A DNA stretch of 64,000 nucleotides from the NCBI RefSeq assembly GCF_965138505.1, contig NZ_CBCSCO010000004.1, forward strand, positions 124,001 to 188,000. Reading direction: 5' to 3'. The first letter of the stretch is position 1. Each line of letters begins with the position of its first letter. The position numbers and the translations under genes were made by a program. The DNA is from Litorimonas haliclonae. GTDB lineage: Bacteria; Pseudomonadota; Alphaproteobacteria; Caulobacterales; Maricaulaceae. This document shows, piece by piece, positions 50,814 to 58,805 of this stretch. The notes under the pieces are model-generated. The model did no database searches. It was not told where the DNA came from and saw only the letters and a program-made list of their open reading frames with translations.

Positions 50814-50906
50814 CGCCTTTTCTAGATTATAATTGATACAACCCGGATTTCCTTCTATCGCATGGCGCAGGGGCCGCTAAGGGACGCATGGCGACGGGGA
50901 ATGATT

Positions 50907-53120
50907 ATGAAAAGACCAAATGGTTTTGGCTTGGCCTTACTGATTGTGTTTCTCTTTGCAGCAGCGACTTTGCGGCAATTAAGTGTCTCTCCACCCGATA
51001 TTCAATCCGATCATGTTTTTGATACGGCGGAGGCCTTTACCCGGCTTGAACGCTTACTTGATGATGAAACGCCCCATCCCGTCGACTCGGACGCAAATGA
51101 TGAAGTGCGCGAAAGGCTCGTTGCCGAGATCACGGATTTAGGGTTTGAGCCCATTATCCGGGACGACTTTATCTGTAAGCCCTACCCCAATTCCGCGAGT
51201 TGCGCACGCGTTCAGAATGTTATGTTTTGGCTAAACGAGCCGGGCCCTGAAGCCGTGATGATTGCTTCGCATTACGACTCTGTGCCCGCAGGGCCGGGGG
51301 CAAGCGACGACGGAATTGGCGTCGCCGCCAGCCTTGAAATCGCCTCTGTTTTGAAAGGGCGTGATCTTGCCAAGCCTGTACTGGTTTTAATGACTGACGG
51401 TGAGGAGACCGGACTTATCGGCGCGCATTCTTTTGTCAAAAAAGACCCCTTTGCCTCTCTCATCGGGTCTGTTGTGAGTATGGAAGCACGCGGCGTGCGG
51501 GGGCCCGTGGCGATGTTTCAGACGGGCACGCCGAATCAACGCGACATTCAAGCTCTGAAGACAGATATTCGAAAACCGCTGACGAGCTCTCTGGCGGCGG
51601 CGGTTTACGATATTATGCCCAGTGATACGGATGTGACCGAGTTTTTACCTCTGGAGCCTGATGTCGCCAATTACGCCGTCGGGGAAGGCGTGGCCTTCTA
51701 CCATACGCCCGGAGACAATCTGGCGAATTTGGACAAACGGTCTTTATTTCATATGGGCGCTAACGGATTATCCGCGGTGGAGGCCTATCTCGAAACGCCG
51801 ATGGATGATTCTGAGGGACAGTGGCTCTATACGGATATTTTCGGCTTTTTCATCCTGTCTATGCCCCTAATTGTGGGGATGGGTTTAGTCGCCTTCGGCT
51901 TGCTGGGCGCTATCGTGATGTTTGTCAAATCTGATAGAGACGGCGGCGTGCGCGCCTTTTTCTTCCCGCCCGCCGCGCTCCTTCTTGGGGCAGGTTTGGC
52001 GATCGCTTTGACATTTGTAGTGGCGAGTATCCGGCCCGAGGCAAGCTTTGCTTTTGCGCAGCCTTGGGTGCTACGCGCTGCGCAAAGCGCCGCCGGTTTA
52101 CTTGGAGCGTTTTTAGCTTTGAAATTTATGGCTCGCAATGTGTCGGGTCTTCGACTGGCATCGGCAGGATGGGTTTGGTTCGCCCTTTTCGGCGGCCTCA
52201 TGAGCGTATATTTGCCGGGCGGATTGATTTTATTTGCTCCGCCTCTGGCTCTTATAGCCTTGGCCGGACTATTGTCATTTTTAGGTGCGAGGCTGGTAGC
52301 GACCTTACTCTCGGTTTTGGCAGCAATTACTTTCCTTGTGATAATTTTGCCCGCTTCCGCTTTCGCAGAAATTATGTTGTTTCTCGAATACTCTGCGCCA
52401 CTAACAATCTTATATATCTTCTGCTTTATTTTTCTCGCGCCGCTTTGCCTCTCGGAGCGACTGAAGCGTCAACCTCTGGGCTGGGCTCCGGCTGTTGGTC
52501 TGGCGGTAGTGAGTTTAGGTTTTCTAATTTGCGCAATATTTGTTCCGGCCTATAGCCCAGAGTCCCCGCAACCGCTTTCGATTGCGCATGTGGAGAGTGA
52601 GGATGACGGGACGTCTCAATGGGTGTTTGGCAAGCGCGATCCGTTGCCAAAGACTATGCGCGAAGTTACGCAATTTAACACGTCACCCGACGACCCTGAT
52701 GAATTATCGGCTCAGGCACCTGAAATATCGACTGAAGGGATGAGGCTGAATGTTATTCGAGATAGCGTGAGGGCAGACCGGCGCACTGTTACTCTAAGGA
52801 TAGACGCCCCTGAAAGTGACCGAATCTATCTAGGACTCCAAGGTTCGGCTGAGACAAAATTTGTGTCTCTAAATGGCCTCGAGATAGAAGGGCAAAAGCA
52901 AAATATAGTTTGTTCAGGACGAAGCTGTCGAAACCTCGAACTTAATGTGCAGCTTCCGCTTGGCGCTAAGCTGACAACATTAGGCGTTTCTACGTCTTAT
53001 TTCGGTTTGGGGCCGGAGAGTCGAGACTTACTGGAAGCTCGCCCGGATTGGGCTATGCCCATTCAGCTTGGCGATCGACGCATAAGATCCAAAACGATTG
53101 AATTGGTTGCTCAGCCCTAG
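50907..53120 (+). CDS. Membrane-embedded M28 family metallopeptidase
   Basis: A 737-residue protein: an N-terminal anchor helix (GFGLALLIVFLFAAATL), an M28 aminopeptidase domain facing outside the cytoplasm (zinc ligands His122 in MIASHYDSVPAGPG, Asp134/135 in GASDDGIGVAAS, Glu166/167 in TDGEETGLIGAHSF, Glu193 in SMEARGVRGP and a His in YHTPGDNLA), seven to nine membrane helices between about 310 and 560, and a C-terminal beta-rich domain. The ATG at 50907 has GGGGA eight bases upstream. It resembles Fxna/ERMP1-type membrane peptidases. The substrate is unknown. Confidence 0.85.
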   Translation: MKRPNGFGLALLIVFLFAAATLRQLSVSPPDIQSDHVFDTAEAFTRLERLLDDETPHPVDSDANDEVRERLVAEITDLGFEPIIRDDFICKPYPNSASCARVQNVMFWLNEPGPEAVMIASHYDSVPAGPGASDDGIGVAASLEIASVLKGRDLAKPVLVLMTDGEETGLIGAHSFVKKDPFASLIGSVVSMEARGVRGPVAMFQTGTPNQRDIQALKTDIRKPLTSSLAAAVYDIMPSDTDVTEFLPLEPDVANYAVGEGVAFYHTPGDNLANLDKRSLFHMGANGLSAVEAYLETPMDDSEGQWLYTDIFGFFILSMPLIVGMGLVAFGLLGAIVMFVKSDRDGGVRAFFFPPAALLLGAGLAIALTFVVASIRPEASFAFAQPWVLRAAQSAAGLLGAFLALKFMARNVSGLRLASAGWVWFALFGGLMSVYLPGGLILFAPPLALIALAGLLSFLGARLVATLLSVLAAITFLVIILPASAFAEIMLFLEYSAPLTILYIFCFIFLAPLCLSERLKRQPLGWAPAVGLAVVSLGFLICAIFVPAYSPESPQPLSIAHVESEDDGTSQWVFGKRDPLPKTMREVTQFNTSPDDPDELSAQAPEISTEGMRLNVIRDSVRADRRTVTLRIDAPESDRIYLGLQGSAETKFVSLNGLEIEGQKQNIVCSGRSCRNLELNVQLPLGAKLTTLGVSTSYFGLGPESRDLLEARPDWAMPIQLGDRRIRSKTIELVAQP

Positions 53121-53143
53121 CGGCGTTTCTATGTGCAAAAGAA

Positions 53144-53163
53144 AACCCCGCCTGAGCGGGGTT
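53144..53163 (-). terminator. Intrinsic terminator, mainly for the glycine-zipper gene at 53175
   Basis: Stem AACCCCGC (53144-53151) and GCGGGGTT (53156-53163) with loop CTGA. On the minus strand it is followed by TTTTC-TTTT, 12 bases past the stop of the gene at 53175. It lies 24 bases past the stop of the convergent peptidase gene and may serve both. Confidence 0.85.
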
Positions 53164-53174
53164 GATAGCTTTGT

Positions 53175-53789
53175 TTAGTGACGACCGCGACGCCCGTGAT
53201 GGCCACGGCGACCGTGATAGCCGCGATTGCGATAATGTCCGCGATGGCGATAATGTCCGCGATGGCGATAGTGATGCCCGCGTGGACGGTAATGACGACC
53301 GCGATTGTAGTAGCGACCCCCACTATTCAAATTAATTGAGAGTGAGGTTCCCGAACGCGGATAATAGGAATTATAGTAAGGCCGCGTATAGGTTCTGGTG
53401 TAGGTCGTCCGATAGCCCGGATTGTAATAGCCGTTATTATATGTCGTTCGTCCATAATACCCGGTGTTCGAATTGTAATAGCGACCATTATTATAATAGC
53501 CGTTATTGTAGCGCACATTGCTACGACGGCCATCGCTCGCAATTGCTGCGCCTGCAACGCCGCCAATAACAGCGCCTAAGACTGAGCCTTCAGTTCTAGC
53601 CCCATTTCCGGCGACCTGGCTACCAAGTACCGCCCCCGCAACAGCGCCAATTCCAGCGCCGACCAGTTGGTCATCTCCGTTAGAGCCTTGATGGTAGTGG
53701 TTATAGCCATTGTCATGAGCCGAAGCGGCAACAGGTGCCATTGCGACGGCCGCAATAGCGGCGATAGTGAATCCAATTTTAAAACGCAT
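53175..53789 (-). CDS. Exported glycine-zipper protein with Tyr/Asn and His/Arg-rich tail
   Basis: A 204-residue exported protein: signal peptide (cleavage near APVAASA), a glycine-zipper 2TM segment (about 42-84, AGIGAVAGAVLGSQVAG and GSVLGAVIGGVAGAAIA), a Tyr/Asn-rich stretch (GYYNNGRYYNSNTGYYG) and a C-terminal His/Arg/Gly tail built from HYRHRG-type units encoded by an 18-bp tandem repeat. It probably associates with the outer membrane. The tail could bind metal, nucleic acid or polysaccharide; no function is established. First of three such genes in a row, with a GGAG just upstream of its ATG. Confidence 0.8.
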   Translation of the reverse strand: MRFKIGFTIAAIAAVAMAPVAASAHDNGYNHYHQGSNGDDQLVGAGIGAVAGAVLGSQVAGNGARTEGSVLGAVIGGVAGAAIASDGRRSNVRYNNGYYNNGRYYNSNTGYYGRTTYNNGYYNPGYRTTYTRTYTRPYYNSYYPRSGTSLSINLNSGGRYYNRGRHYRPRGHHYRHRGHYRHRGHYRNRGYHGRRGHHGRRGRH

Positions 53790-53926
53790 GAGATACTCCT
53801 TTGATTGTCGTTTTCGACGAGCCTCTCCCTAAATAACCCGACATCAATTGCCTTTAATCTACACAATCAAAGATGAACGGTTGCGGAACGAATTGTTAAA
53901 CAAGATTACAATTGAGTCATGAAAAA

Positions 53927-53951
53927 GGCCGCTCTCCTGTTGAGAACGGCC
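53927..53951 (-). terminator. Intrinsic terminator of the cysteine-repeat glycine-zipper gene
   Basis: GGCCG-CTCTC and GAGAA-CGGCC form a 9-pair stem with one mismatch and loop CTGTT; on the minus strand a TTTTT run follows. It is 26 bases past the stop of the gene at 53977. Confidence 0.8.
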
Positions 53952-53976
53952 ATAAATCGCCCCGATTTTAATTGTG

Positions 53977-55497
53977 TTAGTGATGCTTTTTGCAGCGTCC
54001 TGAGTCATGATTATACCCGATCAAATCGCCGTTTCCATCGTAGCGTTTGTGACTGTCAGCGTAACAATAAGTTTGCGTCTGAGGCACATGTCGGACAATT
54101 GGCGTCGGCTCTACGATAACCTTCGGAGAGGCAAGACAGGTTCCGTCGCCTTGATCAGATGTTCCGGCGGGGCAGTGTTGCGGTATAACAATTGGGGCCT
54201 GGCCATAAACTGTTTTCGCAGGCTCCAAACATGTCCCGTCACCTTGGTCAGTCGTGCCGACAGGGCAGCTTTGCGGGATCACAATAGGGGCTTGACCCAA
54301 AACCGTCTTTGCAGGTTCTAGGCAGGTACCGTCGCCCTGATCGGACGTTCCGGCCGGGCAATGTTGTTCGATAACAATCGGCGCCTGTCCAAGAACCGTT
54401 TTGGCGGGTTCAAGACAAGTTCCGTTACCTTGGTCCGACGTTCCGGCCGGGCAATGGGATGGAATGACTGTCGGGGCAGGTTCATAAACAGTTCGCGGCG
54501 GGGTCATGCAGGTGCCGTCCGCTTGTTCATAGGTACCCTGAGGGCAATCTGCTTTTACGACAACTCTTTCCTTACGAATAATTTCGCGCTGAACGCGAAT
54601 CTTCGGAGCTGGGGCACAAGGCGACCCGCAAGAGGGAGCGTAGGGCGTGACCGGAATGACCGGCCCGGCAACATATTCTCCGCGATGATATGTACCCGGA
54701 GGCGTCGCGAGGACGGGACCTGAATTCAGCCCTGTCAGCGGACCATAAAACGGGCCGGAAGCGGGCGTACCGACGCCGTGTGGCGAGGTCGGGATTCGTT
54801 GGAAGCGTGAAGCACTGCCGCGATAGGTTGTCGGTATGCTCACCTGTCCTGAATAGGATGAACCTCGATACGTTGTAGGAATGGTGACGCTTCCGCCTGT
54901 GTAAGCCGTCGGCGCATATGGCGCAGGACCATAAGAGGCCGTCGCCCCGGTATAGCCGCCGCTATAGCCAGCGCCGCCATAGCCAACGTCGTAAGTGCTG
55001 CCGCCATAGACATTGCCGGTATAGGCTGGGCCGTTATAACGCGGTTGGGCTGTTCGGTTGGCAAGACTATAACCCGCAACGCCGCCTAGAACGGCTCCAA
55101 TGGCGGTGCCTTCTTGGCGCTGGCCAGATCCCGCGAGATTAGAGCCGATAGCGCCCCCAATACCGGCGCCAATCGCTGTACCCGCCAAATTCCGGCCATT
55201 AAATCCCGGATTGAATTGCCCAGCATAAGGGTTTCCTGCATAGGTGCTGCGGCTATTGCCGTAAGCCGCGCCGGCGAGGCCGCCTGCTACGGCGCCAATG
55301 GCCGTATATTCATCGCCTTGTCCATTTGGCGCGATGTTAGAGCCGATGACGCCGCCAAGTCCCGCGCCAACCGCGCCGCCGAGAAGCGTGCTATTGTCCA
55401 GATTCCCGATGAGCTGAGCTTGAGCCGAAGCAGGGAGTAAGGCCAGCGTCAGCAATGTCGCTGTCCCTGTCAAAAATGTAGTACGAATCTGCGTCAT
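53977..55497 (-). CDS. Exported glycine-zipper protein with five 31-residue cysteine repeats
   Basis: A 506-residue exported protein. Signal peptide to about PASAQAQ; two glycine-zipper blocks (about 37-80 and 104-146: LLGGAVGAGLGGVIGSN and GAGIGGAIGSNLAG); a Gly/Tyr/Ser/Thr-rich middle with IPTTYRGS twice; then five tandem 31-residue units, each CPxGTxxQxxGTC and (in four) LEPAKTV..APxVI, with first cysteines at 318, 349, 380, 411 and 442. A short Cys/His end follows. The ATG at 55497 has GGGAGT upstream. It is likely a surface or outer-membrane structural protein. I know of no characterised relative. Confidence 0.82.
   Translation of the reverse strand: MTQIRTTFLTGTATLLTLALLPASAQAQLIGNLDNSTLLGGAVGAGLGGVIGSNIAPNGQGDEYTAIGAVAGGLAGAAYGNSRSTYAGNPYAGQFNPGFNGRNLAGTAIGAGIGGAIGSNLAGSGQRQEGTAIGAVLGGVAGYSLANRTAQPRYNGPAYTGNVYGGSTYDVGYGGAGYSGGYTGATASYGPAPYAPTAYTGGSVTIPTTYRGSSYSGQVSIPTTYRGSASRFQRIPTSPHGVGTPASGPFYGPLTGLNSGPVLATPPGTYHRGEYVAGPVIPVTPYAPSCGSPCAPAPKIRVQREIIRKERVVVKADCPQGTYEQADGTCMTPPRTVYEPAPTVIPSHCPAGTSDQGNGTCLEPAKTVLGQAPIVIEQHCPAGTSDQGDGTCLEPAKTVLGQAPIVIPQSCPVGTTDQGDGTCLEPAKTVYGQAPIVIPQHCPAGTSDQGDGTCLASPKVIVEPTPIVRHVPQTQTYCYADSHKRYDGNGDLIGYNHDSGRCKKHH
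54133..54546 (-). repeat. Tandem 93-bp coding repeats (five units)
   Basis: The five 31-codon units of the preceding gene form direct repeats with an exact 93-bp period in protein phase. The DNA copies differ at many third positions (for example Thr, Gly and Pro codons), so the protein pattern is kept by selection and not by very recent duplication. Confidence 0.85.
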
Positions 55498-55678
55498 CTC
55501 TTTAACTCCCAAAAAGCGGACGTTCTGTGCCTGTCAGGCTGTTTCAGTCCGGGCATTGCGTCTCATGTGGAAAGGGAGATGCAAATTTCGCGCCTGTTAC
55601 AATCGGAATAGCGAGTTTTGCGAGGCGAGACAAAACTAATCGCTTATCAGGCGAAAAGATTGGTTAAGTTGCCATAAA

Positions 55679-55705
55679 AAAGCCCCGGCGTAATGCCGGG
55701 GCTTT
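55679..55705 (-). terminator. Intrinsic terminator of the glycine-zipper gene at 55748
   Basis: An 11-bp perfect stem (AAAGCCCCGGC 55679-55689, GCCGGGGCTTT 55695-55705) with loop GTAAT, followed on the minus strand by a T-run. It is 43 bases past the stop codon, and separates the gene from the next one downstream. Confidence 0.92.
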
Positions 55706-55747
55706 CTCTTCTGACCCCGCCCCTTCTACTGACGGGGAGAGGAAGTC

Positions 55748-56392
55748 CTAGTGATGGCTATAACAGAGGTTACGTGAGTTTCCGTGATAGTGACCGCGGC
55801 GATAATCATTGCGGTGACTATAGTGACGACCATTTCGGCGGATATCTTTCAACTGATCCAGCTCACGGCCAACCTGTCTAATGCGGCGGTCAATCCAGCG
55901 GCTCCGGTCATAACGATTGCGACGTTTTAGTCGGTCCCGTTCGGCGCGAAGGGCTGCGATTTGTCGGTCAATGTTACCGTAACTATTATAGTGACGGTTA
56001 TTATGACGGTAATTCCTATTACCGCGTCCACGATGAGCCACATTCACAATAGCGGGCTGATAGCCATTATCGTAGCCATAATCTGCCGTCCGGTAGTTAT
56101 TATTACCTTGTTCACGGCGACATTTTACGCTCTCATCACCTAATCCGGCACCTGCAGCGGCTCCAAGAGCCGCGCCGAGAAACGCACCTTCATTCCCGTT
56201 ACCACGGGCAGCAACTTCGGAGCCCACAACCCCGCCCAGGACTGCGCCTATGACTCCGCCAATAACTTGGGCTTCATCATTTTTCTTCTCGCAGCGATAG
56301 TCATTTGCGGATGCAATTGCCGGTAGAGCAGTAAAGGCAGTCGCGGCAAGGGCGACTGCAGTCAATGTTTTGGCTTTGTTAAATAAGGCCAT
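55748..56392 (-). CDS. Exported glycine-zipper protein with basic coiled segment
   Basis: A 214-residue exported protein: signal peptide (cleavage near PAIASA), a glycine-zipper pair (about 42-90, VIGGVIGAVLGGVVGSEVAA and AFLGAALGAAAGAGLG), an Asn/Tyr/Arg/His-rich linker, then a strongly basic helical part (IAALRAERDRLKRRNRYDR and IRQVGRELDQLKDI) and a His-rich end. The ATG has GGAG eight bases upstream. Same architecture class as the two following genes, each with its own terminator. A peptidoglycan- or envelope-associated role is inferred only. Confidence 0.8.
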   Translation of the reverse strand: MALFNKAKTLTAVALAATAFTALPAIASANDYRCEKKNDEAQVIGGVIGAVLGGVVGSEVAARGNGNEGAFLGAALGAAAGAGLGDESVKCRREQGNNNYRTADYGYDNGYQPAIVNVAHRGRGNRNYRHNNRHYNSYGNIDRQIAALRAERDRLKRRNRYDRSRWIDRRIRQVGRELDQLKDIRRNGRHYSHRNDYRRGHYHGNSRNLCYSHH

Positions 56393-56548
56393 GTTCAGTC
56401 TCCTGTCTTCAGTTGCGGCGGGCGAAATGCCTTTGCCGATGAATACAGGTATAGAAGGGCGGCTCTGAACTGACCCTGAGCCGAGAATTCAGAAATGGTT
56501 CAGAAAGATGGAAATGAAAGAAAAATGGTCGAAAAAACCCAGTAATAG

Positions 56549-57646
56549 CTAGGATAAATGGGCGTTTAAAAACTTACCGGCGAGGTCGAAAGCGTCTGTA
56601 GAGGCCGGTAAAACATCGTCGAAAATCTGGAAAACGTGCGGAACATTGTCCCAAAGCTGTAAAGAGACGGGGGAACCTGCCTCTTCCAGTTTAGAGGCGA
56701 ATCGGATGCAATCATCGCGCAAAAGCTCGTCATAGCTGGCTTGTATCAGGGTGGGCGGCAAATTCGAAAGATCGTCAAAAACCGGCGAAATATCGGGGTC
56801 GCATGGGGTGAACCCGGTCTGCTTTTTCATCCCAATGAGTAAAAGCGGACGCGGGATTTTGAGGAGCGGGCCGACCAAAGGGGTTAACATTTTATCCTTG
56901 CCCAGATTGGATTTAAAACTGTCTCCTGACGCCGTTGAATCGGTATTTGGCGAAAGCGTGTATATGGCGTCGGCTTGGCGTAAACCGTGGTCACGAGACC
57001 AATTGGCGATCATATGCGCCAGATTGCCCCCCGCGCTGTCGCCAGAGATGGCAAAACTTTTTGCCTTAGAGAGGCCGTCCGGGCCATTATCCAATATCCA
57101 TTTATAACAGGCTTTGGCGTCATCTATGGGCGCGCTTCTCGGGTTTTCGGGCAGGAGACGGTAATTCGGAACAAACACAGCCGCTTTGGTGCGCTTGGCC
57201 AGATTAACCGAAATGGCGCGGTGGCTGATATCACTTCCGGCGGTAAAGGCCCCGCCGTGATAATAGAGTATGCGTTTGTCAGGATCATAGCCTTCTACCA
57301 GAGTCCATCGCCCCGGGACGGTCAGGCCGTCCATCTCGACAACATCGTCGCGATATTCTGCTTTCAGATCCGTACGTCTCAGGCCGGCCTCATCAAATCT
57401 TCTGCGCTTGGCATCCCATCCGCTCTTTGCGGCAGCCGACACAGCTGGTTTGACGAAGTTTTCTTCCAGATATTCATCAATAATTTTCATCGGCTTTGAA
57501 TCCGGATCGACATGGAAGTCCGGTTCGGCATCGCGATCATATTTTTTAAGGGAAGGGCCGCCGAGCGACCTCATTTTGCCTTTGTAGGCGAGAAACAATC
57601 CGGCGCCGACAACTGTGGCGCCGCTAAGCATGAAGAGATGAAACAT
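56549..57646 (-). CDS. Alpha/beta hydrolase (hormone-sensitive-lipase type esterase)
   Basis: A 365-residue esterase of the HSL family. It has an N-terminal membrane-anchor-like helix (LFMLSGATVVGAGLFLAY), the oxyanion motif YYHGGAFTAGS (His130), the nucleophile elbow SGDSAGGNLAH (Ser204), and the acid and His in the last quarter (SYDELLRDD and VPHVFQIF). It probably hydrolyses short-chain esters at the membrane. Monocistronic. Confidence 0.92.
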   Translation of the reverse strand: MFHLFMLSGATVVGAGLFLAYKGKMRSLGGPSLKKYDRDAEPDFHVDPDSKPMKIIDEYLEENFVKPAVSAAAKSGWDAKRRRFDEAGLRRTDLKAEYRDDVVEMDGLTVPGRWTLVEGYDPDKRILYYHGGAFTAGSDISHRAISVNLAKRTKAAVFVPNYRLLPENPRSAPIDDAKACYKWILDNGPDGLSKAKSFAISGDSAGGNLAHMIANWSRDHGLRQADAIYTLSPNTDSTASGDSFKSNLGKDKMLTPLVGPLLKIPRPLLLIGMKKQTGFTPCDPDISPVFDDLSNLPPTLIQASYDELLRDDCIRFASKLEEAGSPVSLQLWDNVPHVFQIFDDVLPASTDAFDLAGKFLNAHLS

Positions 57647-57719
57647 AGGTTTTAACTAAGGCTAAAATAAAAGATTGCCAGATTTAACTCTGAACGCACG
57701 ACATACATTTTGCTTGGCG

Positions 57720-58715
57720 CTAAGACGCGCCGCTAGTGCGTGTTGGCGCACCTAAGCCTTCCTGATGCGCCGCGGCGAGAAGCGCGTCCATCGTTTTATC
57801 CTTGAGAGGGTATTTAAATTTCGCCCCGGCGAAATTGGCATTTTTCCATTGTAGGCGACAGCTATGCCAGGCTCCGTCCAGTTCCAGACTAAGTTTGGCG
57901 CGTTTGCCTAAATATCCGTCATGTTTGAATTTTAAACCCTTTTGGGTGATATCGATGACGGTCATTTGGTAATAATGTTTCCCGATTTTGAACTTGGTCT
58001 CTTGATGTATCAGGTGTCGATGATCTCTGGCGCGCGAGCGTTTGGAGTATTTCCGCCAGCCATAAATCAAGACAATGAGAGACAGAGCCATCGCGATAGA
58101 CAGGAAAGGATGTCCCTGAATGTCGAGTTTTGGCCCGTTACTTATGGATTTTGCCAGAGTGCGCGTATTGGCTTTTTCATTTGAGAGCGTTTCGCTGGAG
58201 GAAAAGGTGCTCGGCGTCGCACTCTCGGACCCTGTAGAAGGGAGGCTCCTGCCTGCCTTGACTACGCTCTCGCCCTCCATAGGTGATGCTAAGGTATTGG
58301 CAGCGTCATTATTCGTACAACCCCAATACCGATTGAGCGTTAAGAGGCTGTCTGCAATCAAGGCAGGATTCGTCGTGTTCAAAATCTCTTGGGCAACGTC
58401 ATCATACCCCGCCTGCGCACTCTCAACCGCCCTGCGTAGGGCAGAGACGTGCAGAAAAAGCGCGCGGTCTTCTTCTGGAAATGCCTCGCGGTAGGACGCA
58501 GGTTGCAGGGCAGGCAGAGAGATTTGAGCTACAGTGTTTTTCAGGACAGGAATATTTTGGGAATACTGCCGAAAAGACGTGTCGCTCTGTATATCGCGAA
58601 GAATGGAAACCGTTTGCAGAACATTATCTACTCCATCACAGCTCGGCGTTGCTGCGGCAGGCTGAAAACAACCCATGAGCAACGCAAAGCAAAGAATGAA
58701 ACGGCGTATCAACAT
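57720..58715 (-). CDS. Exported, membrane-anchored PilZ-like protein
   Basis: A 331-residue protein with an N-terminal signal peptide (ALLMGCFQPAAATP), a helical periplasmic domain with two cysteines (26 and 133), a Ser/Thr-rich linker, one membrane helix (about 203-221, SIAMALSLIVLIYGW) and a C-terminal cytoplasmic domain. That domain looks like PilZ: an Arg-rich entry (SKRSRARDHRH) followed by VIDITQKGLKF, a variant of the D/N-x-S-x-x-G c-di-GMP motif with Thr for Ser. If it binds c-di-GMP it would carry the signal across the membrane; the imperfect motif leaves this open. Confidence 0.72.
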   Translation of the reverse strand: MLIRRFILCFALLMGCFQPAAATPSCDGVDNVLQTVSILRDIQSDTSFRQYSQNIPVLKNTVAQISLPALQPASYREAFPEEDRALFLHVSALRRAVESAQAGYDDVAQEILNTTNPALIADSLLTLNRYWGCTNNDAANTLASPMEGESVVKAGRSLPSTGSESATPSTFSSSETLSNEKANTRTLAKSISNGPKLDIQGHPFLSIAMALSLIVLIYGWRKYSKRSRARDHRHLIHQETKFKIGKHYYQMTVIDITQKGLKFKHDGYLGKRAKLSLELDGAWHSCRLQWKNANFAGAKFKYPLKDKTMDALLAAAHQEGLGAPTRTSGAS

Positions 58716-58805
58716 GAGACTAGATTAGGCCCATTTGGTTAAATTTGTTGATATAGAATTGTGACTGCCCGGAGGTTTAACAGTCGAATAAGGTTGTAAA
58801 TAAAT

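Noticed and set aside
53200..53330. Tandem GCGATAATGTCCGCGATG-type repeats as an intergenic satellite
   Set aside because: They encode the regular His-Arg-Gly tail of the exported protein at 53175 and need no other explanation.
54133..54546. 93-bp direct repeats as a CRISPR-like array
   Set aside because: The repeats are in frame, lie within a signal-peptide-bearing gene, have no spacers, and diverge mainly at silent positions.
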